Notes: generated by a model not told the origin, from the sequence alone. 64,000 nucleotides of DNA from CAVURW01 sp963743595 (GCA_963743595.1 CAVURW010000036.1:3682-67681), one strand, 5' to 3'. Counted from the stretch's first letter, positions 54,842-63,777 are shown. A program made the numbers and translations.

Positions 54842-55093
54842 GAATAGGCTCGGGTTGGCTTGAAGGTATGCAACCGAGAGCAAGAGCGGCAAGAAAAAAC
54901 GCTGAATGTTTTCGTGCCCGAACAAAAACACTCCTTGTATATTTACCCGGACACGTATTGGCCGCTCAGACCGCCTCTTTCTTCTCTTGCCTCACCAGGA
55001 GGATGATGTATTCTACACCCCTTCTTCGCCGAGCGAGGCTCCCCTGGAGTTCCGTCCCCATAAGCGAGGGTAAAGGCGAAGGAAAAATCGATT

Positions 55094-55167
55094 CGGGCCG
55101 TAGCGCAGCTTGGTAGCGCGCTTCCTTGGGGTGGAAGAGGTCGAGAGTTCAAATCTCTCCGGTCCGA
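55094..55167 (+). tRNA. tRNA-Pro, anticodon GGG
   Basis: A full cloverleaf can be drawn. The acceptor is CGGGCCG with CGGTCCG, the D-arm GCGC with GCGC, and the anticodon stem CTTCC/GGAAG (55121-55125/55133-55137). The loop is TTGGGGT with anticodon GGG at 55128-55130, the variable loop AGGTC, the T-arm GAGAG/CTCTC with loop TTCAAAT, and the discriminator A167. CCA is not encoded. Reads CCC and CCU. Confidence 0.95.
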
Positions 55168-55597
55168 CCCTCTCTTTTCAGAGAGGAAAAGCTTCAAAAT
55201 CCCCTCAGAAAATGAGGCTTAATTATTCGCCCGAACAACGAGCTAGCTTCCCTGGGAATTGTTGCGTGGATTGCAATTTTTTTCAGACTTTCCCGTTCCC
55301 ATTCAATCGGTCGCTTCTTCTTAGGAGCGTGTCTCTTAATGCCTTTACAACCGTGTCTCTTTTAGCAAAACGAGAGATTGCTGGCTCGTTTACAATGTCG
55401 ACTTGGATACAACTCGCCACGTGCGTTTTATTCGGCTGCCTTGTTGCAGTCGGTTGTGGAAACAGATTGGCCCGTTTCAATTGAAATCGCTACTAATTAA
55501 AGAAGTTTCCAAATAGGCGGGGTGGTCTAATACTCGGGATGACACGTACATTACCCGTGTTAACGGTATAGATGCTGCTTCTTTTTGTATCCACTGT
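55168..55597. other. 430-bp region after tRNA-Pro
   Basis: A short hairpin follows the tRNA (CCTCTC/GAGAGG, 55169-55186), without a T-run. The rest is AT-richer. A 29-codon frame from 55395 could encode a membrane peptide (MSTWIQLATCVLFGCLVAVG) but has no ribosome site. Nothing else is supportable. No integrase or tRNA-end repeat is seen. Confidence 0.45.
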
Positions 55598-55891
55598 ATG
55601 GACCTCGACTTCTCAAATTTCTTTGGCCGGTATCAAGGCAACTCACCGAGCGAAGTGCTCGCTCAAATTCACGCGGAATCGCAGAAGGTGGCTCCGACGA
55701 CCTACCTGGCGTGGAAAGAGTGGAACCGGCTGATTTGGCGAGAGCGTTATGGGTTGGAGGTGCCACTGGAGGAGACGCCGGAAGCCGAGGCAGCATTTTT
55801 AGACATACTGGTCAAAGTCGGTGCCATTTATCCGACCGGAACGTCGCCTCACCTGCAACCCGCGATAGCGCAAACAGAAGGGGCTCGCTAA
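55598..55891 (+). CDS. small protein upstream of the HExxH gene, unknown
   Basis: A 97-residue soluble, acidic protein (MDLDFSNFFGRYQGNSPSEV, then helices containing YLAWKEWNRLIWRERYGLEV). I do not recognise it. Its stop (TAA, 55889-55891) is one base before the ATG of the HExxH gene, so the two are very probably translated from one message and act together, for instance as an inhibitor, chaperone or immunity partner of the larger protein. That role is inference from spacing only. Confidence 0.68.
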   Translation: MDLDFSNFFGRYQGNSPSEVLAQIHAESQKVAPTTYLAWKEWNRLIWRERYGLEVPLEETPEAEAAFLDILVKVGAIYPTGTSPHLQPAIAQTEGAR

Positions 55892-55892
55892 T

Positions 55893-57101
55893 ATGGAGTT
55901 TACTTCTACCTCAACGGCCTTCTCGTGGGCTGCAACCGCCCTGTCGCCTCGACAGACGCCCATTCCTCCGCTGCTGCCTGCGGAGCAACAGGAGACGATA
56001 CTCAACGCCGTTTTGATGCGAGGAGGCGCGACCCACCAGGAACTGCTCCAAATGCAGTTTGGTGAGTGGCCGCCGCGCGGTTTGCAGACGAACAAAACGG
56101 CGACTTATGAGATGATTCCGATCCGCGATCTCCTGACCGATTACCCGGAGTACCGCGATACCAAAACGACCGGTCTGGCAGGACCGGATAAGGATGGGAA
56201 GCAGACGGTATGGTTTAAAGAGGGCTATCGCAATTTTTATTCGACGGGTCATGAAGCAGCGCATATCGCGCAACGCCGGACCTGCACGCTTCCGCAGTGT
56301 TGCCAGGGACTGATGACCTCGTATCTAGAAAACAGCGTCGGCCCCACCATGGATAAAATCATGGAGCAGGCTGAGACGCCGGAACAAACGGCAGACCGGC
56401 GCAAGCTGCAGTTCACCTCCGCAGACGGTGGCGGCATGCGGAATTACTACTCGCAGGAGACCGAGATTCAGGCATGGATGGATAACGTGCTCAGCCACGC
56501 TTACCACACTTGGGGGCAACTCCCCACCACCACAATGGAGCTGTGGGCGGGGCTGCATAACGCGAATATCCTCACGCCGCCGCCGATCCACCAGGAGATT
56601 CACAGCACCGCAGAGGGGCAGGAGGCACTGAAACTTTTTCCCACTGTGGCACCCATCACTGGGTACAAAGCGTACCGCGATATCAACAGCGGCTTCTCCT
56701 TTTTGCCGGAAGAGCAGCAGGTCGCCGTCTGGAGAGAGGTGTTTCCGCGTGTCTATGCCGGGCTGATCGAATCGTACGGCGATGAGCTCGGTCGGGAGCG
56801 CATGGGTCTGGGTAAAAGTGTGGCGGAAGAACGAGCGATTGCCCTGGCTATCGACCATAACGACCCGACATTCGACTTTGCTGAAGCGGCCAAAAAAATT
56901 GCGCCAGAAAATGCCGATCAGTTGATCGAACACGCGCAACAAAAAGGCCACACAGCCGCGCTCGATGCGCTCAACCAGCAATTCCCGAAAGCCAAGGAGA
57001 GCGGTGAAGCGCCGAAATCGGCATCAACGAATATTCTGGTCATGCCGGAAGTCCACGCCGAGACCGAAGCCGAGCAGGGCTATTGCGTGGGGGGTGCGTA
57101 G
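55893..57101 (+). CDS. unrecognised protein with HExxH metalloprotease-like motif
   Basis: A 402-residue soluble protein of unknown family. STGHEAAHIAQRR carries HEAAH (His120, Glu121, His124), the zinc-binding HExxH pattern in a helix with small residues. YYSQETEIQAWMDNVLSHAY (about 186-205) offers Glu189 or Glu191 as a third ligand. The gap of about 65 residues and the aromatic-rich neighbourhood are gluzincin-like. Residues 210-300 are mixed; 300-370 is helical (EERAIALAIDHNDPTFDFAE). The tail is acidic and ends GYCVGGA. There is no signal peptide. It is coupled to the 97-residue gene (1-bp gap). Protease activity is inferred from the motif alone. Confidence 0.72.
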   Translation: MEFTSTSTAFSWAATALSPRQTPIPPLLPAEQQETILNAVLMRGGATHQELLQMQFGEWPPRGLQTNKTATYEMIPIRDLLTDYPEYRDTKTTGLAGPDKDGKQTVWFKEGYRNFYSTGHEAAHIAQRRTCTLPQCCQGLMTSYLENSVGPTMDKIMEQAETPEQTADRRKLQFTSADGGGMRNYYSQETEIQAWMDNVLSHAYHTWGQLPTTTMELWAGLHNANILTPPPIHQEIHSTAEGQEALKLFPTVAPITGYKAYRDINSGFSFLPEEQQVAVWREVFPRVYAGLIESYGDELGRERMGLGKSVAEERAIALAIDHNDPTFDFAEAAKKIAPENADQLIEHAQQKGHTAALDALNQQFPKAKESGEAPKSASTNILVMPEVHAETEAEQGYCVGGA

Positions 57102-57112
57102 TAGCTTGGTAG

Positions 57113-57682
57113 TCAGTTCTTGAGCCAATCTGTTACGAACGTGCATTGCTCTGCGGTCTGTGGCGTGGGCCAGAATGACTGAGGAGTCGGCCACAGATTG
57201 GAGTGCGCGTGCTCCGTTAGATCCTTGATCCGTTGCAAAACCTGCTCCGGAGTTACGTGCCCGTATTCCAGAAGATAACAGCCGATCACCGTGGCGGTAC
57301 GCCCCTTACCGCCCCAGCAATGGACGTAGACCACGCCACCAGTTTGAATTTCCTGGTGAATGATATCGAGTATGGACCGCATACACTCTTTCGTCGGGAT
57401 GTTCATGTCCTTGATCGGAATGCGGACCATGCGGATGGAGCGATTTCTCTCGGAAGCGTATTTCTGAAGCTCATCCATATAGCTGGCGAAGGGGAGCCCA
57501 GCGTAATTCGTCTCGTCGGGTTCCATGAGATTCAACATCAGTGTCACACCTGATCGAATAATCCCCTGCAATCGCTCTTTCATAACCGTCGGTTCGGTCG
57601 CGCCGGGGTAACAGCCACCGAGGAGTTGATTCGGAATGGCCCAGTAGGAGCGTTGATGCGGGAGGTTTTGGTGAACGATCAT
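57113..57682 (-). CDS. dual-specificity/tyrosine phosphatase-like protein
   Basis: A 189-residue cysteine phosphatase from the ATG at 57682 (MIVHQNLPHQRSYWAIPNQL); an ATG at 57703 adds seven residues. The signature loop is VYVHCWGGKGRTATVIGCYL, a perfect C-x5-R-T with the nucleophile Cys. The general acid is probably the Asp in VRIPIKDMNIPTKE. AIPNQLLGGCYPGATEP, near the start, is typical of bacterial DSP-like phosphatases of about this size. The substrate is unknown. It is convergent with the HExxH gene (11 bp between stops). Confidence 0.86.
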   Translation of the reverse strand: MIVHQNLPHQRSYWAIPNQLLGGCYPGATEPTVMKERLQGIIRSGVTLMLNLMEPDETNYAGLPFASYMDELQKYASERNRSIRMVRIPIKDMNIPTKECMRSILDIIHQEIQTGGVVYVHCWGGKGRTATVIGCYLLEYGHVTPEQVLQRIKDLTEHAHSNLWPTPQSFWPTPQTAEQCTFVTDWLKN

Positions 57683-58263
57683 GTTGGTGTGTATAATGTA
57701 CAATAACGCGGCCTTTGTCGAGTTTGCTCTGGCCGCAATATAAGGCTACGCTGTGGTAGTGAATCCGACCCGCAAGAGCAACGACTACCGCAAGCAACGT
57801 CGACACCCGTCGCGGGGGCACCGTCATTTCACGGAGTCGTGCAAGCGCACAGCGCGAGCTGCCGAGGGTGGCAGGCGAGCCCAGGTCCAGGCGCTCACGC
57901 GTACGTATCAAGACGCTGATGCAATGACGACCGTGTTGTTGTGTAGTCCGGTGCGGAAGCCGAAATTTCGGACGACTTCTTTGGGTAGAGGAATCTGGAA
58001 CAGTATGCAAAGGAAAGCATGGGCTGAGGTGCGTACGCTATGGGCTTCGACCGGAACAAGAGAAGCCGTGCTCCATCAGCTTTTTCGGTATGAGAAGAGC
58101 GAGTCTCTATATGCCGCCGCAATCGGAGACGTGCTCTTCGACCTCACGACAGCCTCATCATCAAACCGCCTTGACGGCTTCCAACTGACCGATGAGCGAC
58201 GATCTCGATTGATCCGCTGGCGAAAGAGGCTGCGCGGCGGTTTCCGAGCGTATACGGGACGAT
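57683..58263. other. 580-bp region without a convincing gene
   Basis: An open plus-strand frame (57753-58373) encodes 206 residues, but it is Arg-rich, has no ribosome site and runs antisense over the next gene. Its middle part, MQRKAWAEVRTLWASTGTRE, could be a decayed protein. I cannot support a gene here. The region may be a degraded insertion. Confidence 0.3.
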
Positions 58264-58554
58264 TTAGGCAGGATCGTAATCCGCTAATCCGATGCTTTTG
58301 GACAACGACTCCAAGAATTCGATCTTCTTTGATGAGGCTCCAACCTTCTTCTGCTCTTCGGTGTAATGTTTGACGTAATTGATAATAATGTCTTTATCGT
58401 CAGGCATTAGGTTCGAAAGCTCAAATGCGATAAGTTCCATTTGATTTACGGCTGCGTCTGGATTGACGATCTCGTCACTACTCAATTCAAAAAACACCAG
58501 TTGTTCGACTATGCATTTCAATAGTACATCTGTTAGTCGACTCGATGTTTTCAT
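58264..58554 (-). CDS. small acidic helical protein, unknown
   Basis: A 96-residue soluble protein (MKTSSRLTDVLLKCIVEQLV, then FFELSSDEIVNPDAAVNQME). It is helical, acidic and AT-richer than its neighbours, which suggests recent acquisition. The composition and size resemble immunity proteins of toxin systems, but I recognise no family, no partner is adjacent and no ribosome site precedes the ATG. It is upstream of nothing obvious and probably a lone accessory gene. Confidence 0.5.
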   Translation of the reverse strand: MKTSSRLTDVLLKCIVEQLVFFELSSDEIVNPDAAVNQMELIAFELSNLMPDDKDIIINYVKHYTEEQKKVGASSKKIEFLESLSKSIGLADYDPA

Positions 58555-58607
58555 GTGTATGCAGATTTAGGCGCCATTCCGTTAGATGTGATGGAACTCT
58601 CTGTACC

Positions 58608-59318
58608 TCAAACCCCACGCGTCTCCGGTGGCCAAATGATCTTGTGCATTTGGACCTGCATGCGCACGCGGGGAATCGAATCGGCGAGGATTCGGCTGGC
58701 GAGATCGAGTGGCGTGAAGGTGCTGAAGACGGGGGAAAAGAGGATCGCATTGACACGATTGGCCCAGCCATCTGGTTGTGCTAGGCTGGCCTTCACTTGT
58801 TCCCGGGCCCAGGTGTAATCGCGGTCGGAACCGATTACGAATTTCACTTCGTCACGCGAGGTGAGAAGCGGCAGATTCTCCACGCGATTGCTCTTTTCTT
58901 CGCCGCTATCCGGACATTTCAGATCCATGATCCGGTGCACACGGGGATCGACGGGCGCAATATCGCGGGAACCGCTTGTCTCCAGCAGCACGGTGTATCC
59001 AGCATCGCACAAACTCGTCATGAACGGGAAGACCTGTTTCTGGAGCAACGGCTCGCCCCCCGTGATCTCCACCAACTTGCAGGGATACACGCGAATCCGC
59101 TCTAGAATCTCCGCAAACGAGGTGCGCTTACCCTCGTAAAAGGCGTACTCCGTATCGCACCAGACGCAGCGGAGATCACAGCCAGTGAGCCGAACAAAGA
59201 TGCAGGGAATGCCAGCAAAGGTGCTTTCGCCCTGGATGCTGTAGAAGATCTCGTTGATCTGCAGGGAAGGCTGCGCAGGTGCTGTATCGGAAGAAGCGGA
59301 TTCGGTGGCGGTTTGCAT
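58608..59318 (-). CDS. queE: 7-carboxy-7-deazaguanine synthase
   Basis: A radical SAM enzyme that rearranges 6-carboxytetrahydropterin to 7-carboxy-7-deazaguanine on the way to queuosine in tRNA. The start at 59318 (MQTATES) gives 236 residues. EIFYSIQGESTFAGIPCIFV is the QueE opening. The iron-sulfur cluster motif is TGCDLRCVWCDTEYAFYEG, that is C-x3-C-x2-C. LVEITGGEPLLQKQVFPFM follows, and the end PRVRMQVQMHKIIWPPETRGV contains the conserved 'Q-x-H-K' phrase, in two parts. queC, queD and queF are not in the window. With MiaB it belongs to tRNA modification. Confidence 0.94.
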   Translation of the reverse strand: MQTATESASSDTAPAQPSLQINEIFYSIQGESTFAGIPCIFVRLTGCDLRCVWCDTEYAFYEGKRTSFAEILERIRVYPCKLVEITGGEPLLQKQVFPFMTSLCDAGYTVLLETSGSRDIAPVDPRVHRIMDLKCPDSGEEKSNRVENLPLLTSRDEVKFVIGSDRDYTWAREQVKASLAQPDGWANRVNAILFSPVFSTFTPLDLASRILADSIPRVRMQVQMHKIIWPPETRGV

Positions 59319-59473
59319 GCGGGCTAAGGTGCCACAAAAGGCGTTTTCGTGCACGTCGGCTTCTTGAAGCTGGGTGCAAGAATTCTATTTGCGCGGCAAA
59401 TTCTTAAATCCTGTAGATGTTTTCCGTAAAATTATGTCGCCTATAAGCAGGTTATCCTTCTAGCTTTTGGTCC

Positions 59474-61330
59474 ATGGCCAAGGAGAAAAAAGAGGGGAAG
59501 GAAACGAAGTCAAAGAAGGACGAAACCGTTGAGGTGAAGAAGTCGAAGGCGACCAAGAAGCCAGCTGAGACCAAGAAAGCACCATCGAAAAAGCTTGGTC
59601 CTGTCGCGGAGAAATTGAAGGCTTCCGCGAAGAAAAAAGTGGTGGTGAAGAAGGCCCCCGTGCCTGCGGAGCCTGCACCGGTCTCTGCCCTTATGCCTGC
59701 TGAAACGGCAGCTCCAATTGCGCCTGAAGCCAAGATCGCGAAAGGGCCCGCTTCCGCTCCGAAGCCGCAGTCGATTCCCCACCCGGATGCGCATGTGGCC
59801 GCGCTGACAGGAAGTGAGCCGATGTCTCTGGAAGAAGAGATCACTCACTCCTCCTTCTCAGCAGGTAAGCGCATTCTGTTCGTGACCTCTGAGGTGACGC
59901 CGCTCGCCAGTACGGGTGGCCTGGGCGACGCCGTGGCGGGTCTCTCCAAAGCTCTGCAAAAGCATGGCCACGACGTGCGCATCGTGATGCCGCTCTACCG
60001 AAGCATCGACCGGAATCGATTCCAGGTGGAGTATCGTTCTTCCTGCTGTGTCCATTTCGGAAATCGCGAGGAAATTTGGGTCGGCGTTTGGGAAGGTCGG
60101 CTGGGCACGATTCCCATTTGGTTCGTCGATTATGAGCGCTATTTCGGTCGGCAGGGTCTGTACGATGAGCCGATGGGTCCCGATAACGGGTACCGTTTTG
60201 GCGTGCTCAGTAAGGCCGCGTTGCAGATCACTAAAGATGCAAAGTTCATCCCGCACGTAATCCATGTGCATGATTGGATGACCTCGCCCGTCTGCGTGTT
60301 TCTGAAGACGTGGGACCGCATTCTCTCGCCGCTCTCCAGCACCGGCAGTGTTTTGACAATTCACAACCTGGGCTATCAAGGGAAGTGTCCGCCGGGCGTT
60401 CTGGAGTTTTATGGGCTGGGTCGCGAATATTTTCATGCAGACGCCTTCGAAGACTTTGGTGTGGCGAATTTGCTTAAAGGCGGAATTCAATTCGCCGATG
60501 CGATCACGACCGTTTCGCCGACGTACGCCCGGGAAATTCTCGGCCCAATCGGTGGACAGGGGCTTGGGCCTTATATCGGGCGGCGCCGTGGCGATTTGTT
60601 CGGCATTTTAAACGGGGTGGATACGGATATCTGGAATCCAGAGACCGATCCGATTCTGCCCGCGCGCTATTCCCGGCATGATCTGGCGGGGAAAGCGGCA
60701 TGTAAACGGGCGTTGCAGGAGCGATTTGGGCTGGAAGTGAATCCGCGCCTGCCGATTTTTGGAATCGTCTCGCGATTCGCCGCGCAAAAGGGTTTTGACC
60801 TGGTGCGCGGAGCATTGCCGCAGGCGTTGCGGGACATGGCGATTCAGGTGGTGGCGGTAGGCAGCGGCGATCGCGTTACCGAGAGCTTCATGCGATGGAT
60901 GGGTGGCGCGTTCCCAGGCAAGGCGAATGCTCACGTCGGCTTCTCGCATGATTTGGCTCACCTAGTGGAAGCGGGGGCCGATTTCTTCATCATGCCCTCC
61001 ATTTACGAGCCGTGCGGGCTTAACCAAATGTACTCGTCACTCTATGGAACGCTGCCGATCGTGCGTGCCACCGGCGGGCTCGATGATACGGTGGAAAACT
61101 ACGATGAAAGCCGCGGCACCGGCACCGGATTTAAGTTCTGGGAAATCAGTGATCGCTCGCTCTATTTCACGATCGGCTGGGCTAATTCCACCTGGTGGGA
61201 TCGTCCAGACCATTACCGGGCCATGCAGCAAGTGGGTATGGCCAAGAACTTTACGTGGGATCAATCGGCCCGCGAGTACGAGCTGGTTTATGAGTGCGCC
61301 TTGCGGAAGCGATTGGCTATTGGCGCGTAA
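59474..61330 (+). CDS. glgA: glycogen synthase with Lys-rich N-terminal extension
   Basis: An ADP-glucose-dependent GT5 enzyme that extends alpha-1,4-glucan. The GT-B fold begins near residue 132 (RILFVTSEVTPLASTGGLGD) and continues with HVHDWMTSPVC, LTIHNLGYQGKC, GILNGVDTDIW, IVSRFAAQKGFDLV and MPSIYEPCGLNQMYSSLYGT with the catalytic Glu. RATGGLDDTVENY is the last motif. Two oddities: the first 130 residues are a Lys/Ala/Glu/Pro-rich tail (KKVVVKKAPVPAEPAPV) not found in usual GlgA, and the KxGGL motif of the ADP-glucose site reads STGGL, with Ser146 for Lys. A similar Lys-rich tail occurs on the acetyl-CoA synthetase at 17766. Otherwise normal. Confidence 0.9.
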   Translation: MAKEKKEGKETKSKKDETVEVKKSKATKKPAETKKAPSKKLGPVAEKLKASAKKKVVVKKAPVPAEPAPVSALMPAETAAPIAPEAKIAKGPASAPKPQSIPHPDAHVAALTGSEPMSLEEEITHSSFSAGKRILFVTSEVTPLASTGGLGDAVAGLSKALQKHGHDVRIVMPLYRSIDRNRFQVEYRSSCCVHFGNREEIWVGVWEGRLGTIPIWFVDYERYFGRQGLYDEPMGPDNGYRFGVLSKAALQITKDAKFIPHVIHVHDWMTSPVCVFLKTWDRILSPLSSTGSVLTIHNLGYQGKCPPGVLEFYGLGREYFHADAFEDFGVANLLKGGIQFADAITTVSPTYAREILGPIGGQGLGPYIGRRRGDLFGILNGVDTDIWNPETDPILPARYSRHDLAGKAACKRALQERFGLEVNPRLPIFGIVSRFAAQKGFDLVRGALPQALRDMAIQVVAVGSGDRVTESFMRWMGGAFPGKANAHVGFSHDLAHLVEAGADFFIMPSIYEPCGLNQMYSSLYGTLPIVRATGGLDDTVENYDESRGTGTGFKFWEISDRSLYFTIGWANSTWWDRPDHYRAMQQVGMAKNFTWDQSAREYELVYECALRKRLAIGA

Positions 61331-61351
61331 GCGGGTAGCGTGCTCGGCAGA

Positions 61352-62650
61352 ATGACCAGGAACGATACACTCACGCCGGTGCGGAAAGCCGGGATGGCGG
61401 CGTGGATGGCGGTGCTGCTTTTCACCGGGCTGAACCTCCTCAATTTCTTTGATCGATGCGTGATGCCGGCGGTGCTCACGCCGATGAAGATCACGTTGAA
61501 GATGAACGATTCCGAGGCCGGTTGGGCCAGCGCGGCATTCATGTTCGGTTACTTCCTGAGTGCGCCGCTATTCGGGTATCTGGGAGATCGCTATTCACGC
61601 CGCAATTTGATGTTGGCCGGTGTGGTGGTGTGGTCGTTTGCGACTGCAGCGACTGGCTTGGCACAAGATTTGGGTGTGCTCATCGCTGTCCGCGTTTTGG
61701 TCGGTGTGGGCGAGGCCTGTTTCATCATGATTTGCCCGGCATGGATCTCCGATCTATTCCCAGCAGCTCAGCGGAACAATGCGCTAACGGTGTTTTATCT
61801 GGCGGTGCCCTTCGGTGCCGCTATGGGTTACGAATTCGGCGGACAATTCGCGACCGAAGCGCTGTGGCGTTACAGCTTCTTCTTTGCGGGCATCCCCAGT
61901 CTCTTGCTTATGGCGGGGCTCTTCGCATTTCCCGAACCGAAACGGGGAGGAATGGACGACCCCGCTGATCTGGAGGATGTTGATCAAGGCGATCCAAACG
62001 AGTCGTCGTTCACCAGCTTGATGCGCTTGCTGAGCAATGGCCGGTTTCAATTGCTCACCTGGGGATACACCGCCCTCGTCTTTGCCCTGGGCGCATTTCA
62101 ATTTTGGGCACCAGCTTTTCTCGAGCGCGTCCATGGAATGCCGCTGACACAGGCGGACTCCATCTTCAGCATCATGCTGGCGGTTACGGGCCTAGTGGCG
62201 ACCATCGTCGGTGGCCTCGTCGGCACAAAACTGCGGCGGATCACGAAGTCCGGGTATGCCTGGGTGCTTCTCGGCGCGATTGCCCCCGCCGCGCCGTTGG
62301 CGCTGCTAGCGTTTTTAGCGAAGGACACTACTGTCTGCCTCGTCGCGTTGGGATTGTGCATGTTCCTGGTGTTTCTGCCCACCGCGCCGTGCACGAGTCA
62401 GCTCTTCGAGATCGTGCCTGCACGGAATCGTGCGAAAGCCAATGGCGTGATGACGTTCTTCATGCACCTCTTCGGCGATGTCTTGTCTCCGATTTTGGTG
62501 GGGTATGTATCGGATCGAAGCGTAAGTTTGTACGTGGAGCATCCGGAGCAGAGCTTGCAACTGGGCCTCCTCATTTTGCCCGTGGCGTTGGCGGTCGGAG
62601 CGCTGCTCTGGGGAGGTCTCGTGCGGGCCACGGCGATTCATAAGCATTAA
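61352..62650 (+). CDS. major facilitator superfamily transporter
   Basis: A 432-residue transporter with 12 predicted membrane segments, of the Spinster/aromatic-hydroxyl-like MFS type. The first segment reads LLFTGLNLLNFFDRCVMPAV. The signature loop between helices 2 and 3 is GYLGDRYSRRNLMLAGVVVW. VGVGEACFIMICPAWISDLF is typical of Spinster-like proteins. A hydrophilic loop between halves spans about 200-225. The substrate cannot be inferred. The ATG at 61352 is preferred over a GTG at 61340. It follows glgA by about 20 bp on the same strand, so cotranscription is possible. Confidence 0.88.
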   Translation: MTRNDTLTPVRKAGMAAWMAVLLFTGLNLLNFFDRCVMPAVLTPMKITLKMNDSEAGWASAAFMFGYFLSAPLFGYLGDRYSRRNLMLAGVVVWSFATAATGLAQDLGVLIAVRVLVGVGEACFIMICPAWISDLFPAAQRNNALTVFYLAVPFGAAMGYEFGGQFATEALWRYSFFFAGIPSLLLMAGLFAFPEPKRGGMDDPADLEDVDQGDPNESSFTSLMRLLSNGRFQLLTWGYTALVFALGAFQFWAPAFLERVHGMPLTQADSIFSIMLAVTGLVATIVGGLVGTKLRRITKSGYAWVLLGAIAPAAPLALLAFLAKDTTVCLVALGLCMFLVFLPTAPCTSQLFEIVPARNRAKANGVMTFFMHLFGDVLSPILVGYVSDRSVSLYVEHPEQSLQLGLLILPVALAVGALLWGGLVRATAIHKH

Positions 62651-62691
62651 CTCGGCTGGACCCTTCTAGGACAACGAGCTAAGCTCCCAGA

Positions 62692-63774
62692 GTGGGAAAA
62701 GGATTCTCAATTCTCCTCTTCAAAACTAGGGTCCAATACATCCTCTTTTTTCTGGTAATCGGATTGATCGGAGTCGCCTGGATTTCTCCGACGCCGACCC
62801 ATTGGCGCTTAACCGCACCCATGAGCACTCCACGTGCGCTGTACGTCTCTGCGCCGCTGCTCAATGGCCAGATTCTTTTCGGCGATAATCTCGGTCATTC
62901 GGACACCGACGAAGTTCCGCTGCAGGTATTCGACCCGAAAAGCGAAAGTTGGTCTGACTTCGTGAACAAGCCAAAAAGATTGGCGGATGGAAGCTACCAG
63001 CGGGGGATATTGAGCCTGTTACCCAAGGTCGATCGTCAAGTCCTTCAGGCGTCTCACCTTTGGGAAGAATTACCGATGAGTGAGGGTTTAACCGACGCTT
63101 ATTACGGAGGCCCAATGTTGGCGGTCGGTAATGATGCCGCCGAAGTTTCTGAGCCGATCCTTCTTGCAAATGGAGACCAGTTCTTCTTTAGGCACAATTA
63201 CTATCGGGTCGATGCGAAAACTCAACGAATCAAACCAGCGGCGGATCGCGCCAAGGGAGCGCTATTGAACATGGTGGTCCTGCCGGACAAGCGAATTTTC
63301 TTTTGTCGCTACGAAGCATCTTTAGGATCTTCCTCATTTGACGAGGTGATCTTTGATCCCGTGGCCGATTCTTGGACACCTGTAATTGATTCTGAACCGT
63401 GCGTGGGGCGAACAATGACTTTGCTTCCCGATGGTAAAATTCTTGCGATTGGCGGGGCATGGGTGCAGCAGCCGAATGCATTCATCGGTAGCTTGAAAGA
63501 GACATGGTTCGATTTTGTGGCTTGGATTCATCCGCCGAAATTTCTACCTTTCCCTGCGCCTACTTATTACAGGGTAACAAGCACCTGTCGTCTGTATGAT
63601 CCCGTCTCAAACAAGTGGATGCTGACCGATGCGCTTCACGTGCCGCGAGCGTTCCAGACGACAAATCTATTGCCAGGCGGTCGAATCCTCGTGAGCGGTG
63701 GCTATACAGAGCCGAAGGATGATGCGATGACGGCAACCTGTGAAGTGATTAACGTGAAGGACATTGACCCATAA
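62692..63774 (+). CDS. membrane-anchored kelch-like beta-propeller protein
   Basis: A 360-residue protein starting at GTG 62692. One N-terminal membrane anchor (about 13-32) is followed by a periplasmic region with kelch-type repeats. These are visible as LLNGQILFGDNLGHS, LLPDGKILAIGGAWV and LLPGGRILVSGGYTEP, each followed by a 'P-x-x-x-x-W' strand (PKSESWSDF, PVADSWTP, PVSNKWML). Such propellers bind partners or glycans; some are galactose-oxidase-like. I see no copper ligand set. Function unknown. It is 41 bp after the MFS gene, possibly the same transcript. Confidence 0.75.
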   Translation: MGKGFSILLFKTRVQYILFFLVIGLIGVAWISPTPTHWRLTAPMSTPRALYVSAPLLNGQILFGDNLGHSDTDEVPLQVFDPKSESWSDFVNKPKRLADGSYQRGILSLLPKVDRQVLQASHLWEELPMSEGLTDAYYGGPMLAVGNDAAEVSEPILLANGDQFFFRHNYYRVDAKTQRIKPAADRAKGALLNMVVLPDKRIFFCRYEASLGSSSFDEVIFDPVADSWTPVIDSEPCVGRTMTLLPDGKILAIGGAWVQQPNAFIGSLKETWFDFVAWIHPPKFLPFPAPTYYRVTSTCRLYDPVSNKWMLTDALHVPRAFQTTNLLPGGRILVSGGYTEPKDDAMTATCEVINVKDIDP

Positions 63775-63777
63775 AGA

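Noticed and set aside
55094..55186. tRNA-Pro as an integration site
   Set aside because: No integrase gene and no direct repeat of the tRNA 3' end was seen nearby.
55110..55484. 124-codon plus-strand frame beginning inside tRNA-Pro
   Set aside because: It starts within a well-supported tRNA and has no ribosome site or domain.
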